In this document: piece by piece, positions 27,303-36,844 of the stretch
Layout of the letters: every line of letters starts with the position of its first letter
Position numbering within the stretch: position 1 is the first letter of the stretch
Source: Lentihominibacter hominis
GTDB lineage: Bacteria > Bacillota > Clostridia > Peptostreptococcales > Anaerovoracaceae
DNA: 64,000 bases
Direction: 5' to 3'
NCBI RefSeq assembly: GCF_014385065.1
Contig: NZ_JACRTA010000002.1
Location: forward strand, 496,001 to 560,000
The notes under the pieces: model-generated
The model's database searches: none
What the model saw: only the letters and a program-made list of their open reading frames with translations
Told to the model about the DNA's origin: nothing
Made by a program: the position numbers and the translations under genes

Positions 27303-28700
27303 ATGGATAAATATAATGAATTGATTAAAAAAATTAGAAGACAGGTTCCTGTCGGGGAAAGTTTTGACTTGCTGGAGAGGAAACTGAAAATAGGCGGGAA
27401 ATCAGCCAGCATGTTCTTTGTTGACGGGCTGGTGGACGGAGGGATGATGCAGAGAGTTATATTCAGTTTATTTTCACTGAAACCTGAGCAGGTAGAAAAT
27501 GCAAAAAATGCTCAGGAATTTCTTGAAAGCAATATGCCTTTTCTTGATGCCATGGTTACAGAGGATCTGCAGCAGGCTATAACTTTTCTTTATTCAGGTC
27601 TTGTTCCTTTGTTTATTTCAGGGTATGGCGGAATAATAATAATAGACTGCAGGAGTTACCCCTTAAGAGGAATAAACGAACCGTCAAAAGAAAAATCACT
27701 TAGAGGTTCCAAAGATGGGTTTGTAGAGTCCATGATGACAAATATAGCGCTTATAAGAAGGCGTATACGTGATAATAATCTTATATTCAAGATATATTCT
27801 GTGGGAAGCTTGACTAAGTCTGATGTTTCAATAGCGTATATGAAGGATAAAACCGACATGAGCATGGTAAAGAAACTTGACGGAGAACTTAAAAAACTTA
27901 AGATAGAAGGTCTTACGGTGACGGAACAAACTCTTGTGGAAAGGCTTATAGGCAAGAAGCTTGGAAGGTTCAATCCGTTTCCGAGGGTTAGATATACTCA
28001 GCGTCCTGACGTAATAGCAGCGCATGTCGAGGAAGGAAAGATAGCTATAATAGTTGATAATTCACCCACAGTTATTCTTGTTCCGGCAGGAATCTTTGAC
28101 TTTGTGCAAGATGTGGATGATTATTATTTCCCTATGCTTACAGGCAATTATTTCAGAATGCTTCGTATAGCAAACATGTTGGTGATATTGTTTGCAACAC
28201 CGGTATATCTGCTGTTTGCTGAGGGAGATATACCGGTGCATGAATCTATCAAATTTTTTATAACAGAAGAAGATTTTGCAATAAGTGTCTTCTGGCAGTT
28301 CATGCTTTTGGAACTGGCTATAGATGGATTGAAGCTTGCATCCTTAAATACACCTGAATCTTTAGGAATGTCACTGTCTGTAATAGGTGCACTCATATTA
28401 GGTGAGTTTTCTGTTTCATCGGGCTGGTTTATACCACAGACGATACTTTGCATGGCAGTTGTAGCTCTTGCCAGCTTTACACAGCCAAGTATAGAGCTTG
28501 GATACGGTATCAAATTTATAAGAGTTTTGATGCTCATAGGAGCTCATGTCTTTGGCTGGCCCGGCATGGCGGCGGCTTTTGTGCTGTCCATAATCGCAAT
28601 GGCTACTACGAAAACAATCGTTGGAACATCGTATCTGTATCCCGTAATACCGTGGAATGGAAGTAAACTGAAGAAATTAATATTCAGAACCAAAAAATAA
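27303..28700 (+). CDS. spoVAF: GerA-type spore germination protein, SpoVAF-like
   Basis: 465 residues. The cytoplasmic GerA-type N-terminal domain (about 1-240) carries PLRGINEPSKEKSLRGSKDGFVESM and NIALIRRRIRDNNL, the hallmark of GerA A-subunits and SpoVAF. About five transmembrane helices follow (about 275-450). SpoVAF lies in the spore inner membrane and supports nutrient germinant responses together with SpoVAEa/FigP. Its usual spoVA neighbours are absent, so a stand-alone GerA paralogue is possible. The ribosome site is the GAGG within the preceding hairpin. cwlJ and gerQ homologues follow, reinforcing a germination role. Confidence 0.85.
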   Translation: MDKYNELIKKIRRQVPVGESFDLLERKLKIGGKSASMFFVDGLVDGGMMQRVIFSLFSLKPEQVENAKNAQEFLESNMPFLDAMVTEDLQQAITFLYSGLVPLFISGYGGIIIIDCRSYPLRGINEPSKEKSLRGSKDGFVESMMTNIALIRRRIRDNNLIFKIYSVGSLTKSDVSIAYMKDKTDMSMVKKLDGELKKLKIEGLTVTEQTLVERLIGKKLGRFNPFPRVRYTQRPDVIAAHVEEGKIAIIVDNSPTVILVPAGIFDFVQDVDDYYFPMLTGNYFRMLRIANMLVILFATPVYLLFAEGDIPVHESIKFFITEEDFAISVFWQFMLLELAIDGLKLASLNTPESLGMSLSVIGALILGEFSVSSGWFIPQTILCMAVVALASFTQPSIELGYGIKFIRVLMLIGAHVFGWPGMAAAFVLSIIAMATTKTIVGTSYLYPVIPWNGSKLKKLIFRTKK

Positions 28701-28751
28701 CCTTTTGCATATAATACCGTAGCGATAATTGAAAGGTGGAATCAAAGAGCA

Positions 28752-29189
28752 ATGGATACAAGGGAACTTTTTGCACGATTGGTGCAATGTGAGGCAGGAG
28801 GAGAAGGATATCCCGGAATGCAAGGCGTCGCAACGGTTATAATGAACAGAGCAACTATCACTTACGGAGAGTTTGCAAGGATAAATGAAGGAGGCAATAT
28901 AAGGAATGTAATAGAGCAGCAGAATCAGTTTACCTGTATGAAAACTTCTGTGGGAGGAAGCTATAATCCTCAGAACGTTTATAACATGACTCCACTGCAG
29001 GAACATTATGATATAGTAGATTGGGCTATGCAGGGAGGCAAACTGGCAGGAGTAGATCATTCGCTGTTTTTCCATAACCCGTATAACCCTGTCTGCCCTA
29101 CGTATTTTCCTACCAGGGTAGGTGTTATCCACAATAGGATAAACGACCACTGCTTTTACATTCCGACCGTTTATTATGCGCAGACTTAA
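28752..29189 (+). CDS. cwlJ: Spore cortex hydrolase CwlJ
   Basis: 145 residues, essentially one SleB/CwlJ-type hydrolase domain, matching Bacillus CwlJ (about 142) and shorter than secreted SleB. It has no signal peptide, as for CwlJ, which is made in the mother cell and held in the coat. Motifs: ARLVQCEAGGEGYPGMQGVATVIMNR with the catalytic Glu, then NQFTCM and HNRINDHCFYIPT. It degrades cortex peptidoglycan when calcium-dipicolinate is released. The partner gene gerQ follows after 16 bases, as in Bacillus. Confidence 0.88.
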   Translation: MDTRELFARLVQCEAGGEGYPGMQGVATVIMNRATITYGEFARINEGGNIRNVIEQQNQFTCMKTSVGGSYNPQNVYNMTPLQEHYDIVDWAMQGGKLAGVDHSLFFHNPYNPVCPTYFPTRVGVIHNRINDHCFYIPTVYYAQT

Positions 29190-29205
29190 ATAAAGAGGTG
29201 ATTAA

Positions 29206-29709
29206 ATGGCTGTAGAACAAAATGTTGCCACACAGCTGGAGCGTTCTGATATGACTCAGGTAATGCAGAATACTGACAGAACAGAGGTTCCGCAGAGAGA
29301 AGAAGGGGATATCCCTATATCCGATATTACAGGTACAAACATACTTTCCACAGGGGATCTTGATCAAATTAATACATTCCCAATGATCTTCCCTAACAGT
29401 CCCGTATTCAGAGTACCGGCAAATCCGCTTTTGCCGGAGGAGTACAGTGAATTTTTAGATTACAATTCTCTTCAGTACTTAAATGGTTTTTTCAGGACAC
29501 AGATCGGAAGATATGTCAGAGTGCAGCAGTTAGTGGGTTCCAATACTTTAGAGGATCATGAGGGATTTCTCATAGGAGTGGGGATCAATTACATCATATT
29601 GCAAGATTATGCTAACGGTAATATCAGGGTTCTGGATATTTACGGAATAAAGAGTATGTATGTTTATTATGCAGAGATTACGAATCCATACAGAAGCAGT
29701 ACCGAATAA
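29206..29709 (+). CDS. gerQ: Spore coat protein GerQ
   Basis: 167 residues. The N-terminal half is low-complexity and Gln/Thr/Asp-rich. The C-terminal half (about 85-160) is the GerQ domain: SLQYLNGFFRTQIGRYVRVQ, GFLIGVGINYIILQDYANGN and VLDIYGIKSMYVYY. In Bacillus GerQ is a cross-linked inner-coat protein needed to place CwlJ. The cwlJ-gerQ order and short spacing here support the same partnership. A strong terminator follows. Confidence 0.85.
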   Translation: MAVEQNVATQLERSDMTQVMQNTDRTEVPQREEGDIPISDITGTNILSTGDLDQINTFPMIFPNSPVFRVPANPLLPEEYSEFLDYNSLQYLNGFFRTQIGRYVRVQQLVGSNTLEDHEGFLIGVGINYIILQDYANGNIRVLDIYGIKSMYVYYAEITNPYRSSTE

Positions 29710-29753
29710 AATTTTTTAAACATTCGTGATACGACAAAGTTAACTCAAGAAGA

Positions 29754-29804
29754 AGCAAGTCTCGGAAAGCATACCGAATCAGGATGCTCCGGGGCTTGTT
29801 TTGC
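29754..29804 (+). terminator. Strong intrinsic terminator after gerQ
   Basis: An 11-base-pair stem with G-T pairs (CAAGTCTCGGA with TCCGGGGCTTG) is extended inward by GCAT/ATGC and followed by TTTT. It occupies the start of the 306-base gap between gerQ and xpaC; the rest of that gap holds a promoter and a leader of about 115 bases. Confidence 0.75.
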
Positions 29805-29863
29805 TGTATAATCAGATAAAGATAAATGAGATTAATCTATAGATCCGGAGAATCGGTGATTTC

Positions 29864-29892
29864 TTGCTTTTTAATATTGGGTAAGATATAAT
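29864..29892 (+). promoter_or_regulatory. Promoter of xpaC-telA
   Basis: TTGCTT, a 17-base spacer and TATAAT, giving a leader of roughly 115 bases that contains a GGATC/GATCC pair and several T-runs but no family of riboswitch I recognise. Confidence 0.6.
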
Positions 29893-30015
29893 AAATAACA
29901 TACTTGTAACTGCAGGAGGATCTGTTTTTTTTAATTGTGAGGAGATTTGATCCGGTAAGCACACAAAGAAAGATTTTTCTTTAATATAGCATTTACGATA
30001 ACTGATGGAGGGAGT

Positions 30016-31275
30016 ATGAAGGGACAAGATTGGAACAATTTAGGAAATGATTTAAACAGGATAATAGAAAATGCTGTGCATATGGGGAATTTCGGTCATC
30101 TTAATGAAAGCATAAATGATACGATCCGGGAAGCTTTTCCAGGATCAGGAGAAGAGTTCAGAAGTAATGATGGATGGGATTTTGACTTAAGCAAAAAGAA
30201 AGACAGGCAGCCGATAAAAAACAGTCAATGGAAAAGTAGCGACTTTAAGAGTGCCAATGATAAAAAGAACTCGGGAACTGGAACACGTGGAAGAGATTCA
30301 TTTCGAAATACAGGACATCTTGATGTAAAGATCTTTGCCAGCGGCAGCAAGAGAAAGGCAGGGTCATTGGCAATGCTCATAGGAGGGGTATTGCTTGCGA
30401 TATTTAGTCTGGTTCCTCTTGTCACGTTTATGTTAGGCGCTGTAATGCATATAGACAGTATGGGGATAGGATCTTCGATATTATTTATTCTGATGATTTT
30501 ATCAGGCGGAATACTTATCACAAAAGGGATTTTGGGAATGCGGCTTGCATCACGATTTGACCAGCACATAAGAAGCCTCGGAGGGGATACTTATGCCGAT
30601 GTAAAAAAGCTTTCTCTTTATTGTCACAGAACGGAGAAAGATGTTGTAAAAGAGCTGAAGAAAATGATGCGTAAAGGATGGTTTCTTCAGGGTCATTTTG
30701 ACGACGGAGAAAAGTGTTTTATGGTGACCAATGAAGCGTATGAACAGTATCTTGATACTATGAAAAATGCAAAGATCAGAAAAGAGGAAACTCGAAGAAA
30801 AGCGGAAGAGGAAGCAAGGCGAAACGGAGGACTGACTCCTGAGGTCAGGGCTATAATAAAAAAAGGCAATGAGTACATAGAAAGTATACGAAAAAGTAAT
30901 GATGCTATACCCGGCGATCAGATATCGGAGAAGATATACAGAATGGAGATGCTTGTGAGACGTATATTTCGTCAGACGGAGGCTCATCCTGAAAATGCTC
31001 AGGATCTCAGGAAACTGATGGAGTATTATCTTCCAATGACGGTAAAATTGCTGAAGGCATACGAAGAACTTGACGGACAGCCTGTCCAGGGAGAAAATAT
31101 TTTAAAATCTAAAAATGAAATAGAAGGTACATTGGATACGTTGAATATTGCTTTTGAAAAACTGCTGGACAGTTTATTTCAGGATACGGCGTGGGATGTT
31201 TCCTCTGATATTTCAGTATTGCAGACTATGCTTGCACAGGAAGGGCTGACAGATGACGGCTTTATTAATAAGTAA
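30016..31275 (+). CDS. XpaC-family membrane protein
   Basis: 419 residues. An N-terminal polar region (about 1-115) is followed by two close transmembrane helices (about 118-170). The cytoplasmic part is charged and helical (KKMMRKGWFLQGHFDDGEKCFMVT, then a Glu/Lys/Arg coiled coil), typical of the XpaC / 5-bromo-4-chloroindolyl phosphate hydrolysis family. Despite that name no phosphatase motif is visible. It almost always pairs with TelA, as here (17-base gap), and both are linked to resistance to toxic anions or envelope stress. GGAGGG precedes the ATG. Confidence 0.85.
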   Translation: MKGQDWNNLGNDLNRIIENAVHMGNFGHLNESINDTIREAFPGSGEEFRSNDGWDFDLSKKKDRQPIKNSQWKSSDFKSANDKKNSGTGTRGRDSFRNTGHLDVKIFASGSKRKAGSLAMLIGGVLLAIFSLVPLVTFMLGAVMHIDSMGIGSSILFILMILSGGILITKGILGMRLASRFDQHIRSLGGDTYADVKKLSLYCHRTEKDVVKELKKMMRKGWFLQGHFDDGEKCFMVTNEAYEQYLDTMKNAKIRKEETRRKAEEEARRNGGLTPEVRAIIKKGNEYIESIRKSNDAIPGDQISEKIYRMEMLVRRIFRQTEAHPENAQDLRKLMEYYLPMTVKLLKAYEELDGQPVQGENILKSKNEIEGTLDTLNIAFEKLLDSLFQDTAWDVSSDISVLQTMLAQEGLTDDGFINK

Positions 31276-31292
31276 ACAGATTGGAGAGAAAA

Positions 31293-32429
31293 ATGGATAT
31301 GGAATTTAAAGAAGCATCGACACCTACGCTGACACTGGATCCTTTTAAGGAATCCGAGAAGGTGAATCCGGTGAAGGCTGCTGAACCGGAGGCTATGGAT
31401 GACAATGTGCTGTCACTTGAAGAGCAAAAGATAGTAGATGATTTCGCGCAGCAAATTGATTTGGAAGATTCAGCGACGATACTTCAGTATGGAGCGGGAA
31501 CTCAAAAGAAAATGGCTGATTTTTCAGAAACGGCTCTTGAAAAGGTCAAATCAAAGGACTTGGGAGAAGTAGGAGACCTTCTTACAGGTGTTGTAACGGA
31601 ACTTAAGGGATTTGATACTACAGAGGAAAAGGGCTTGTTTGGCTTTTTTAAAAAAGGAAAGAATAAGATCGAGGCTCTTAAGGCAAGATATGCCAAGGTT
31701 GAAACTAATGTTGAAAGTATATGTAAAGTGTTGGAGAATCATCAAGTACAGCTTTTAAAAGATATTGCGGTTCTTGATAAGATGTATGATGCCAATTTGA
31801 CATATTTTAAAGAACTGACCATGTATATTCTTGCCGGGAAAAAGAAGCTTGCGCAAATTAATGCAGGGCAGCTTGCCGAGATGACGCAGAAAGCTAAAGT
31901 AAGTGGTCTTCCCGAAGATGTGCAGGCTGCAAAAGACCTTGAATCAAAATGTCAGCGTTTCGAAAAGAAACTATATGATCTGGAACTGACAAGAACGATA
32001 TCAATACAAACTGCTCCTCAGATAAGAATGGTACAGGGCAATGATACGATGATGGTAGAGAAGATACAGTCTACTCTTGTAAACACTATACCTTTATGGA
32101 AGAGTCAAATGGTTCTTGCTCTTGGAGTTGCGCATTCAGGGGAAGCTGTGAAAGCTCAGAGAGAAGTTACTGATATGACTAACGAGCTTCTTAGAAAGAA
32201 TGCTGAAACTTTGAAAATGGCAACTGTAGATACTGCCAGAGAAACAGAAAGGGGAATAGTTGATATAGAAACTCTTCAGCATACTAATGAAACCCTGATA
32301 TCAACCCTTGATGAGGTGATGACGATACAGCAGGAAGGCCGTCAGAAAAGGGCAGAGGCTGAGACGGAACTGAGAAAAATGGAAAATGAGCTTAAAAATA
32401 AACTTCTGGAAGTTGTGGAGAATAAATAA
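31293..32429 (+). CDS. telA: TelA-family toxic anion resistance protein
   Basis: 378 residues from the ATG at 31293, with GGAGAG directly upstream; a TTG 12 bases earlier lies in that ribosome site and was rejected. Mostly alpha-helical, with KKGKNKIEALKARYAKVE, LDKMYDANLTYFKELTMYI and a long C-terminal coiled coil. TelA-type proteins are associated with tellurite and other toxic anion or membrane-active stress resistance; the mechanism is unclear. Forms an operon with xpaC. No terminator separates it from the trp promoter. Confidence 0.9.
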   Translation: MDMEFKEASTPTLTLDPFKESEKVNPVKAAEPEAMDDNVLSLEEQKIVDDFAQQIDLEDSATILQYGAGTQKKMADFSETALEKVKSKDLGEVGDLLTGVVTELKGFDTTEEKGLFGFFKKGKNKIEALKARYAKVETNVESICKVLENHQVQLLKDIAVLDKMYDANLTYFKELTMYILAGKKKLAQINAGQLAEMTQKAKVSGLPEDVQAAKDLESKCQRFEKKLYDLELTRTISIQTAPQIRMVQGNDTMMVEKIQSTLVNTIPLWKSQMVLALGVAHSGEAVKAQREVTDMTNELLRKNAETLKMATVDTARETERGIVDIETLQHTNETLISTLDEVMTIQQEGRQKRAEAETELRKMENELKNKLLEVVENK

Positions 32430-32457
32430 GTCAGTTGTGGCATACAGTAAAAAATTG

Positions 32458-32486
32458 TTGACACACACATAAATTTATGATATTTT
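32458..32486 (+). promoter_or_regulatory. Promoter of the trp operon
   Basis: A consensus TTGACA, a 17-base spacer and TATTTT place the transcription start near 32493, just before the T-box leader. Confidence 0.65.
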
Positions 32487-32499
32487 TAATGAAAATAGT

Positions 32500-32786
32500 A
32501 AACCGATGAAGCGGAGATCAAAGCAATAATGCACCCACAGAGAGTCTGGGATGGTGAGAGCCGGACGGAAAAGCAGATTGCCAAATGGACCGCTGAGGGC
32601 GCAGTCAAAGGCCGGAAGACAATTATACGGAGGCTGAGTATTCTGCGACGTAGGACATACGTCAGTTGTCAGGAATATGTTGGTATTCCGTAGAGAAGCA
32701 TGGGTCATACCATGAATTAAGGTGGCACCGCGGGTATTTACTCGTCCTTGATGGAATTTATATTCTGTCGAGGGCGAGTTTTTTAT
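32500..32786 (+). promoter_or_regulatory. Tryptophan T-box leader of the trp operon
   Basis: All main T-box parts are present. Stem I has the conserved AGAGAG and GGTGAGAGCC distal element. The probable specifier loop contains TGG at 32586-32588 followed by ACC, reading the single Trp codon. The antiterminator carries the T-box sequence AAGGTGGCACCGCGG at 32719-32733. The variable base after TGG there is C, which would pair with the G73 discriminator of bacterial tRNA-Trp, agreeing with the specifier. The RNA senses uncharged tRNA-Trp and lets transcription continue into trpE. It fills most of the 484-base gap after telA. Confidence 0.92.
32740..32784 (+). terminator. T-box regulated terminator
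   Basis: ACTCGTCCT pairs with AGGGCGAGT across a 22-base loop and is followed by six T residues. It competes with the antiterminator that uses the T-box sequence just upstream. Confidence 0.85.
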
Positions 32787-32913
32787 TGCAGCATGCTTAA
32801 AAATTTGTTTTGGCGTAAGGACAAACACAAAAATCAGAGGGTTTCAAAGTGTACTGATTTTACAGTGCTCTGTGGTTTACAATTAATAAGATATTTAAAG
32901 GAGGTAAGGTATC

Positions 32914-34401
32914 ATGTATCCGACATTAAACAAGATAAGAGAAATAGCCGCATCAGGGAAGTATAAGAGGATACCGGTTTGCAGAGAGATTTTTTCAGAC
33001 AGCTGTACTCCTGTAGAGGTGATGAGGATATTGAGGAAAGTCAGTAGGCATTGCTATCTTTTGGAAAGTGCCGGAAGGCAGGAGGTCTGGGGAAGATATT
33101 CTTTTCTTGGATATGATCCTCGAATGGAGATCACCTGTACTGATGGCGAACTGACTATAAGAGAAGTTATGGACGATGGCAGTCAGCAGAAAAAGATTAT
33201 TCAGGTAAATCATCCAGGGGATATATTAAGAGGGATTCTTAAAAGATACAAGGCACCTGTAATGAATGGATTGCCAACATTTACAGGAGGGCTGGTAGGG
33301 TATTTTTCATATGATTACATAAAGTATAGTGAACCTAAACTTAAATTTGCATCAAAGAAAGATCAGGATTTTAGAGATATGGATCTTATGCTTTTTGATA
33401 AAGTGATTGCTTTTGATCATTACAGACAGAAGCTTCTTCTTATAGCAGGAGTTATGACTGATGATATAGAGAGATCTTACAAAAATGCAGAGAAGACACT
33501 GAATGATATGGCCGAACTGATAAGTAATGGTGAAAAGGAAGTATTTGATCCGCTTATTCTGAAATCGGAGATAAAACCATATTTCTCAGAGAAAGAATAC
33601 TGCAGTATGGTAGAAAAAGCAAAAAAGCATATACATGAAGGAGATATTTTTCAGGTAGTCATTTCCAATCCCATGCAGGCTGAGGCAGAAGGCAGTCTTT
33701 TCGATACTTACAGGGTATTGAGAACAGAAAATCCGTCTCCATATATGTTTTATTTTTCAAGTGATGATATTGAACTTTCCGGAGCATCTCCGGAAACTCT
33801 TGCAAAACTTGATGATGGTAGACTCAGTACTTTCCCGTTGGCTGGAACAAGACCGAGAGGAGAGAACGAAAAGAAGGATAAAGCATTTGAACAAGAGCTT
33901 CTTGCAGATGAGAAAGAACTTGCAGAGCATAATATGCTGGTAGATCTGGGAAGGAATGACCTCGGAAAGGTGAGTGAGATAGGAAGCGTTAAGGTAGAGA
34001 AATATCTTTCTATAGAAAAGTTTTCTCATGTAATGCACATAGGTTCAACGGTTACAGGAACTATTCGCAAAGATAAAGATGCTATAGATGCGGTTGATGC
34101 AATCCTTCCGGCAGGAACACTATCGGGAGCGCCTAAATTCAGAGCCTGTCAGATAATAGAAGAATTGGAAGGAGATAAAAGAGGTGTTTATGGCGGAGCA
34201 ATAGGGTATCTGGATTTTACAGGGAATATGGATACCTGTATAGCTATAAGGCTTGTGTATAAAAAGCGCGGTAAAATATGCATAAGAGCAGGTGCAGGAG
34301 TGGTGGCCGACAGTATTGCAGAAAATGAGTTCAAAGAGTGCGGTAATAAAGCAAGAGCGGTCATAAATGCCATAGAAAAGGCGAAGGAGGGCTTGAAATG
34401 A
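32914..34401 (+). CDS. trpE: Anthranilate synthase component I
   Basis: 495 residues, standard for TrpE, which converts chorismate and ammonia to anthranilate. The chorismate-binding domain shows FQVVISNPMQAE, FPLAGTRPRGENEKKD, DLGRNDLGKVS, GTLSGAPKFRACQIIEELE and RAGAGVVADS. An N-terminal LLESA segment matches the Leu-Glu-Ser motif for tryptophan feedback binding. AAGGAGGT lies upstream. It is the first gene of trpEGDCFBA and overlaps trpG by four bases. Confidence 0.97.
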   Translation: MYPTLNKIREIAASGKYKRIPVCREIFSDSCTPVEVMRILRKVSRHCYLLESAGRQEVWGRYSFLGYDPRMEITCTDGELTIREVMDDGSQQKKIIQVNHPGDILRGILKRYKAPVMNGLPTFTGGLVGYFSYDYIKYSEPKLKFASKKDQDFRDMDLMLFDKVIAFDHYRQKLLLIAGVMTDDIERSYKNAEKTLNDMAELISNGEKEVFDPLILKSEIKPYFSEKEYCSMVEKAKKHIHEGDIFQVVISNPMQAEAEGSLFDTYRVLRTENPSPYMFYFSSDDIELSGASPETLAKLDDGRLSTFPLAGTRPRGENEKKDKAFEQELLADEKELAEHNMLVDLGRNDLGKVSEIGSVKVEKYLSIEKFSHVMHIGSTVTGTIRKDKDAIDAVDAILPAGTLSGAPKFRACQIIEELEGDKRGVYGGAIGYLDFTGNMDTCIAIRLVYKKRGKICIRAGAGVVADSIAENEFKECGNKARAVINAIEKAKEGLK

Positions 34402-34991
34402 TTTTGCTGATAGATAATTATGACAGTTTTTCCTATAATCTGTATCAGCTTATAGGAACAGTGGAAAGAGATATAAAAGTAGTAAGAAATGATGAATGTT
34501 CACTTAAAGATATAGAAGATATGGAGCCTGAGGCGCTTATATTATCCCCCGGACCGGGAAAACCGAAAGACGCCGGTATATGTATAGAAGCCATTAGGCA
34601 TTTTACAGGGAAGATACCTATATTAGGTGTATGTCTGGGACATCAGGCGATATGTGAAGCTTTCGGAGGAACTGTTTTGTATGCAAAAAAGTTGATGCAT
34701 GGTAAACAGAGCAAAGTTTATCAGGGAGGAAAAGGAAGGTTATTTCAAGGGCTGGGGCCACAATTTAAAGCTGCGAGGTATCACTCTCTGGCAGCACTTG
34801 AAGATGATTTTCCGGAGGAGCTTGAGGTAACAGCGGAGGCTGATGATGAAGAGATAATGGCTTTGGAACACAGAATGTATCCTATATTCGGTGTGCAGTT
34901 TCATCCTGAATCGGTGATGACGCCTGATGGACGGAAAATGATAGAAAATTTTATGGAGGTAGTGAGAAATGATCAAAGAAGCGATATTTAA
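34398..34991 (+). CDS. trpG: Anthranilate synthase glutamine amidotransferase component
   Basis: 197 residues, a class I glutamine amidotransferase with nucleophile Cys79 in [15 protein letters not shown] and the His/Glu pair in [10 protein letters not shown]. It supplies ammonia to TrpE. It is a stand-alone subunit, not fused to TrpD, and overlaps both neighbours (trpE by 4, trpD by 23 bases), consistent with translational coupling. Confidence 0.97.
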   Translation: MILLIDNYDSFSYNLYQLIGTVERDIKVVRNDECSLKDIEDMEPEALILSPGPGKPKDAGICIEAIRHFTGKIPILGVCLGHQAICEAFGGTVLYAKKLMHGKQSKVYQGGKGRLFQGLGPQFKAARYHSLAALEDDFPEELEVTAEADDEEIMALEHRMYPIFGVQFHPESVMTPDGRKMIENFMEVVRNDQRSDI

Positions 34992-35979
34992 ACTGGCTAA
35001 AAAAGAAGACCTTACATATAAAATGGCAGAAGAAGTGATGGACGAGATCATGAGTGGGGAGGCTACGCCGGTACAGATGTCGGCATATTTGACCGCTTTG
35101 TCTTTGAAAGGTGAAACCATAGATGAGATTACTGCGTCGGCAGCAGGGATGAGGTCTCATTGTATAAAATTACTTCATGATATGGATGTTCTTGAAATAG
35201 TGGGGACAGGCGGAGATGGTTCCAATTCTTTTAATATATCTACGACGGCATCTCTTGTTATTGCATCGGCAGGAGTTTCTGTGGCCAAGCATGGAAACAG
35301 AGCTGCATCTTCAAAGTCAGGAGCGGCGGATGTGCTGGAAGCTCTTGGAGTGGATATTGCAATATCGCCGGAAAGAAGTGCAGAACTTTTGAAAGAGATA
35401 AATATCTGTTTCCTTTTTGCACAGAATTACCACGTAGCTATGAAATATGTGGCCCCTATAAGAAAGGAACTGGGAATACGGACGGTTTTTAATATATTGG
35501 GTCCGCTCAGCAATCCGGCAGGTGCGAATATGGAACTCATGGGTGTATTTGATGAATCGCTGGTAGAGCCTTTGGCGCAGGTAATGGCAAAACTGGGAGT
35601 GCAGAGAGGAATGGTAGTATACGGTCGGGATAAACTCGATGAGATCTCTATATGTGCGCCTACATCTGTGTGTGAGATAAAGGACGGATGGTTTCAGTCA
35701 TATGAATTGACGCCTGAGCAGTTTGGGTATGAAAGATGCGGCAGGGATCAGCTTACAGGAGGAAGCCCGAAGGAAAATGCGTCAATAACTTTAGATATAT
35801 TGGAAGGACGGGAAAAGGGGGCGAAAAGACATGCAGTATGTCTTAATGCAGGTGCGTCGCTTTATATAACCGGAGCAGTATCTTCCATAAAAGATGGGGT
35901 AAGATATGCTGAGGATCTTATAGATAATGGCTCTGCACTTAGAAAACTGCATCAGTTTATTGAGAAGAGCAACAAATGA
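34969..35979 (+). CDS. trpD: Anthranilate phosphoribosyltransferase
   Basis: 336 residues. The PRPP-binding loop [14 protein letters not shown] is intact, followed by [22 protein letters not shown] and [11 protein letters not shown], all typical of TrpD. It joins anthranilate to phosphoribosyl pyrophosphate. GGAGGT lies upstream within trpG. It ends at the start region of trpC. Confidence 0.97.
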   Translation: MIKEAIFKLAKKEDLTYKMAEEVMDEIMSGEATPVQMSAYLTALSLKGETIDEITASAAGMRSHCIKLLHDMDVLEIVGTGGDGSNSFNISTTASLVIASAGVSVAKHGNRAASSKSGAADVLEALGVDIAISPERSAELLKEINICFLFAQNYHVAMKYVAPIRKELGIRTVFNILGPLSNPAGANMELMGVFDESLVEPLAQVMAKLGVQRGMVVYGRDKLDEISICAPTSVCEIKDGWFQSYELTPEQFGYERCGRDQLTGGSPKENASITLDILEGREKGAKRHAVCLNAGASLYITGAVSSIKDGVRYAEDLIDNGSALRKLHQFIEKSNK

Positions 35980-35996
35980 CAGCGAGGGACATAACG

Positions 35997-36839
35997 ATGG
36001 AAACAGAAAATATATTGGATCAGATAACGGCAAAAGCAAGAGGAAGAGTCAGAAAGAAGAAGGAGTTTGTTTCACCGCAGGAAATAAAAATGAGAGCGGA
36101 AGCTATATGTCAGGATACGTTGAAAAAACCGAAGATAACTTTCCGAGAGGCTCTGATGAAAGAGGGGATGTCTTATATATGCGAAGTGAAAAAGGCATCT
36201 CCGTCTAAGGGTATTATAACAGATGATTTTCCATATCTTGATATAGCGATGGAATATGAGGCTGCGGGAGCAGCTGCTATATCGTGCCTTACGGAACCTT
36301 TTTATTTCATGGGAGATGACAGATATCTTGCGGAAATATCAGAAGCAGTGGATATACCTGTTTTGCGTAAAGATTTTGTTGTCAGCGATTATATGATATA
36401 TGAAGCCAAAACTCTCGGAGCTTCGGCTGTACTTCTAATATGTTCTATATTGACTGAAGAAAAATTGTCTGAATATATACGTTTGTCACAGAATTTGGGG
36501 ATGGATGCTTTAGTAGAAGCTCATGATGAAGCAGAAGTAAAAAAGGCGGTAAATGCCGGAGCAAATATAATAGGAATCAACAACCGTGATCTGAGAAGTT
36601 TCAGGGTAGATATGGAAAACAGTGTCAAACTGAGGAGCTTGGTTCCGGAAAACATCATATTTGTATCAGAAAGCGGTATAAGATCAAATGATGATATTCG
36701 AAAACTTCGACACAATAATGTGGATGCTGTTCTTATAGGAGAAATTTTAATGAGAAGCAGCGATAAGAAAGCAGCCCTTAAGGAACTGAGCGGCGGCCTT
36801 GACGCAGGTGGGAAAGCAAAGACTGCGGCAGAGAGGTAA
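35997..36839 (+). CDS. trpC: Indole-3-glycerol-phosphate synthase
   Basis: 280 residues from ATG 35997, chosen for the GAGGGA site seven bases upstream; an ATG at 35976 overlapping the trpD stop would add seven residues. TIM barrel with CEVKKASPSKG, the LRKDFVVSDYMIYEA segment with its catalytic Lys, IIGINNRDLRSF and VSESGI. It closes the indole ring from carboxyphenylamino-deoxyribulose phosphate. It is not fused to TrpF, unlike the E. coli enzyme. Confidence 0.96.
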   Translation: METENILDQITAKARGRVRKKKEFVSPQEIKMRAEAICQDTLKKPKITFREALMKEGMSYICEVKKASPSKGIITDDFPYLDIAMEYEAAGAAAISCLTEPFYFMGDDRYLAEISEAVDIPVLRKDFVVSDYMIYEAKTLGASAVLLICSILTEEKLSEYIRLSQNLGMDALVEAHDEAEVKKAVNAGANIIGINNRDLRSFRVDMENSVKLRSLVPENIIFVSESGIRSNDDIRKLRHNNVDAVLIGEILMRSSDKKAALKELSGGLDAGGKAKTAAER

Positions 36840-36844
36840 TAACC

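Noticed and set aside
29893..30015. A riboswitch in the xpaC leader
   Set aside because: There are short complementary pieces, but no conserved motif of a known riboswitch class and no terminator before the gene.
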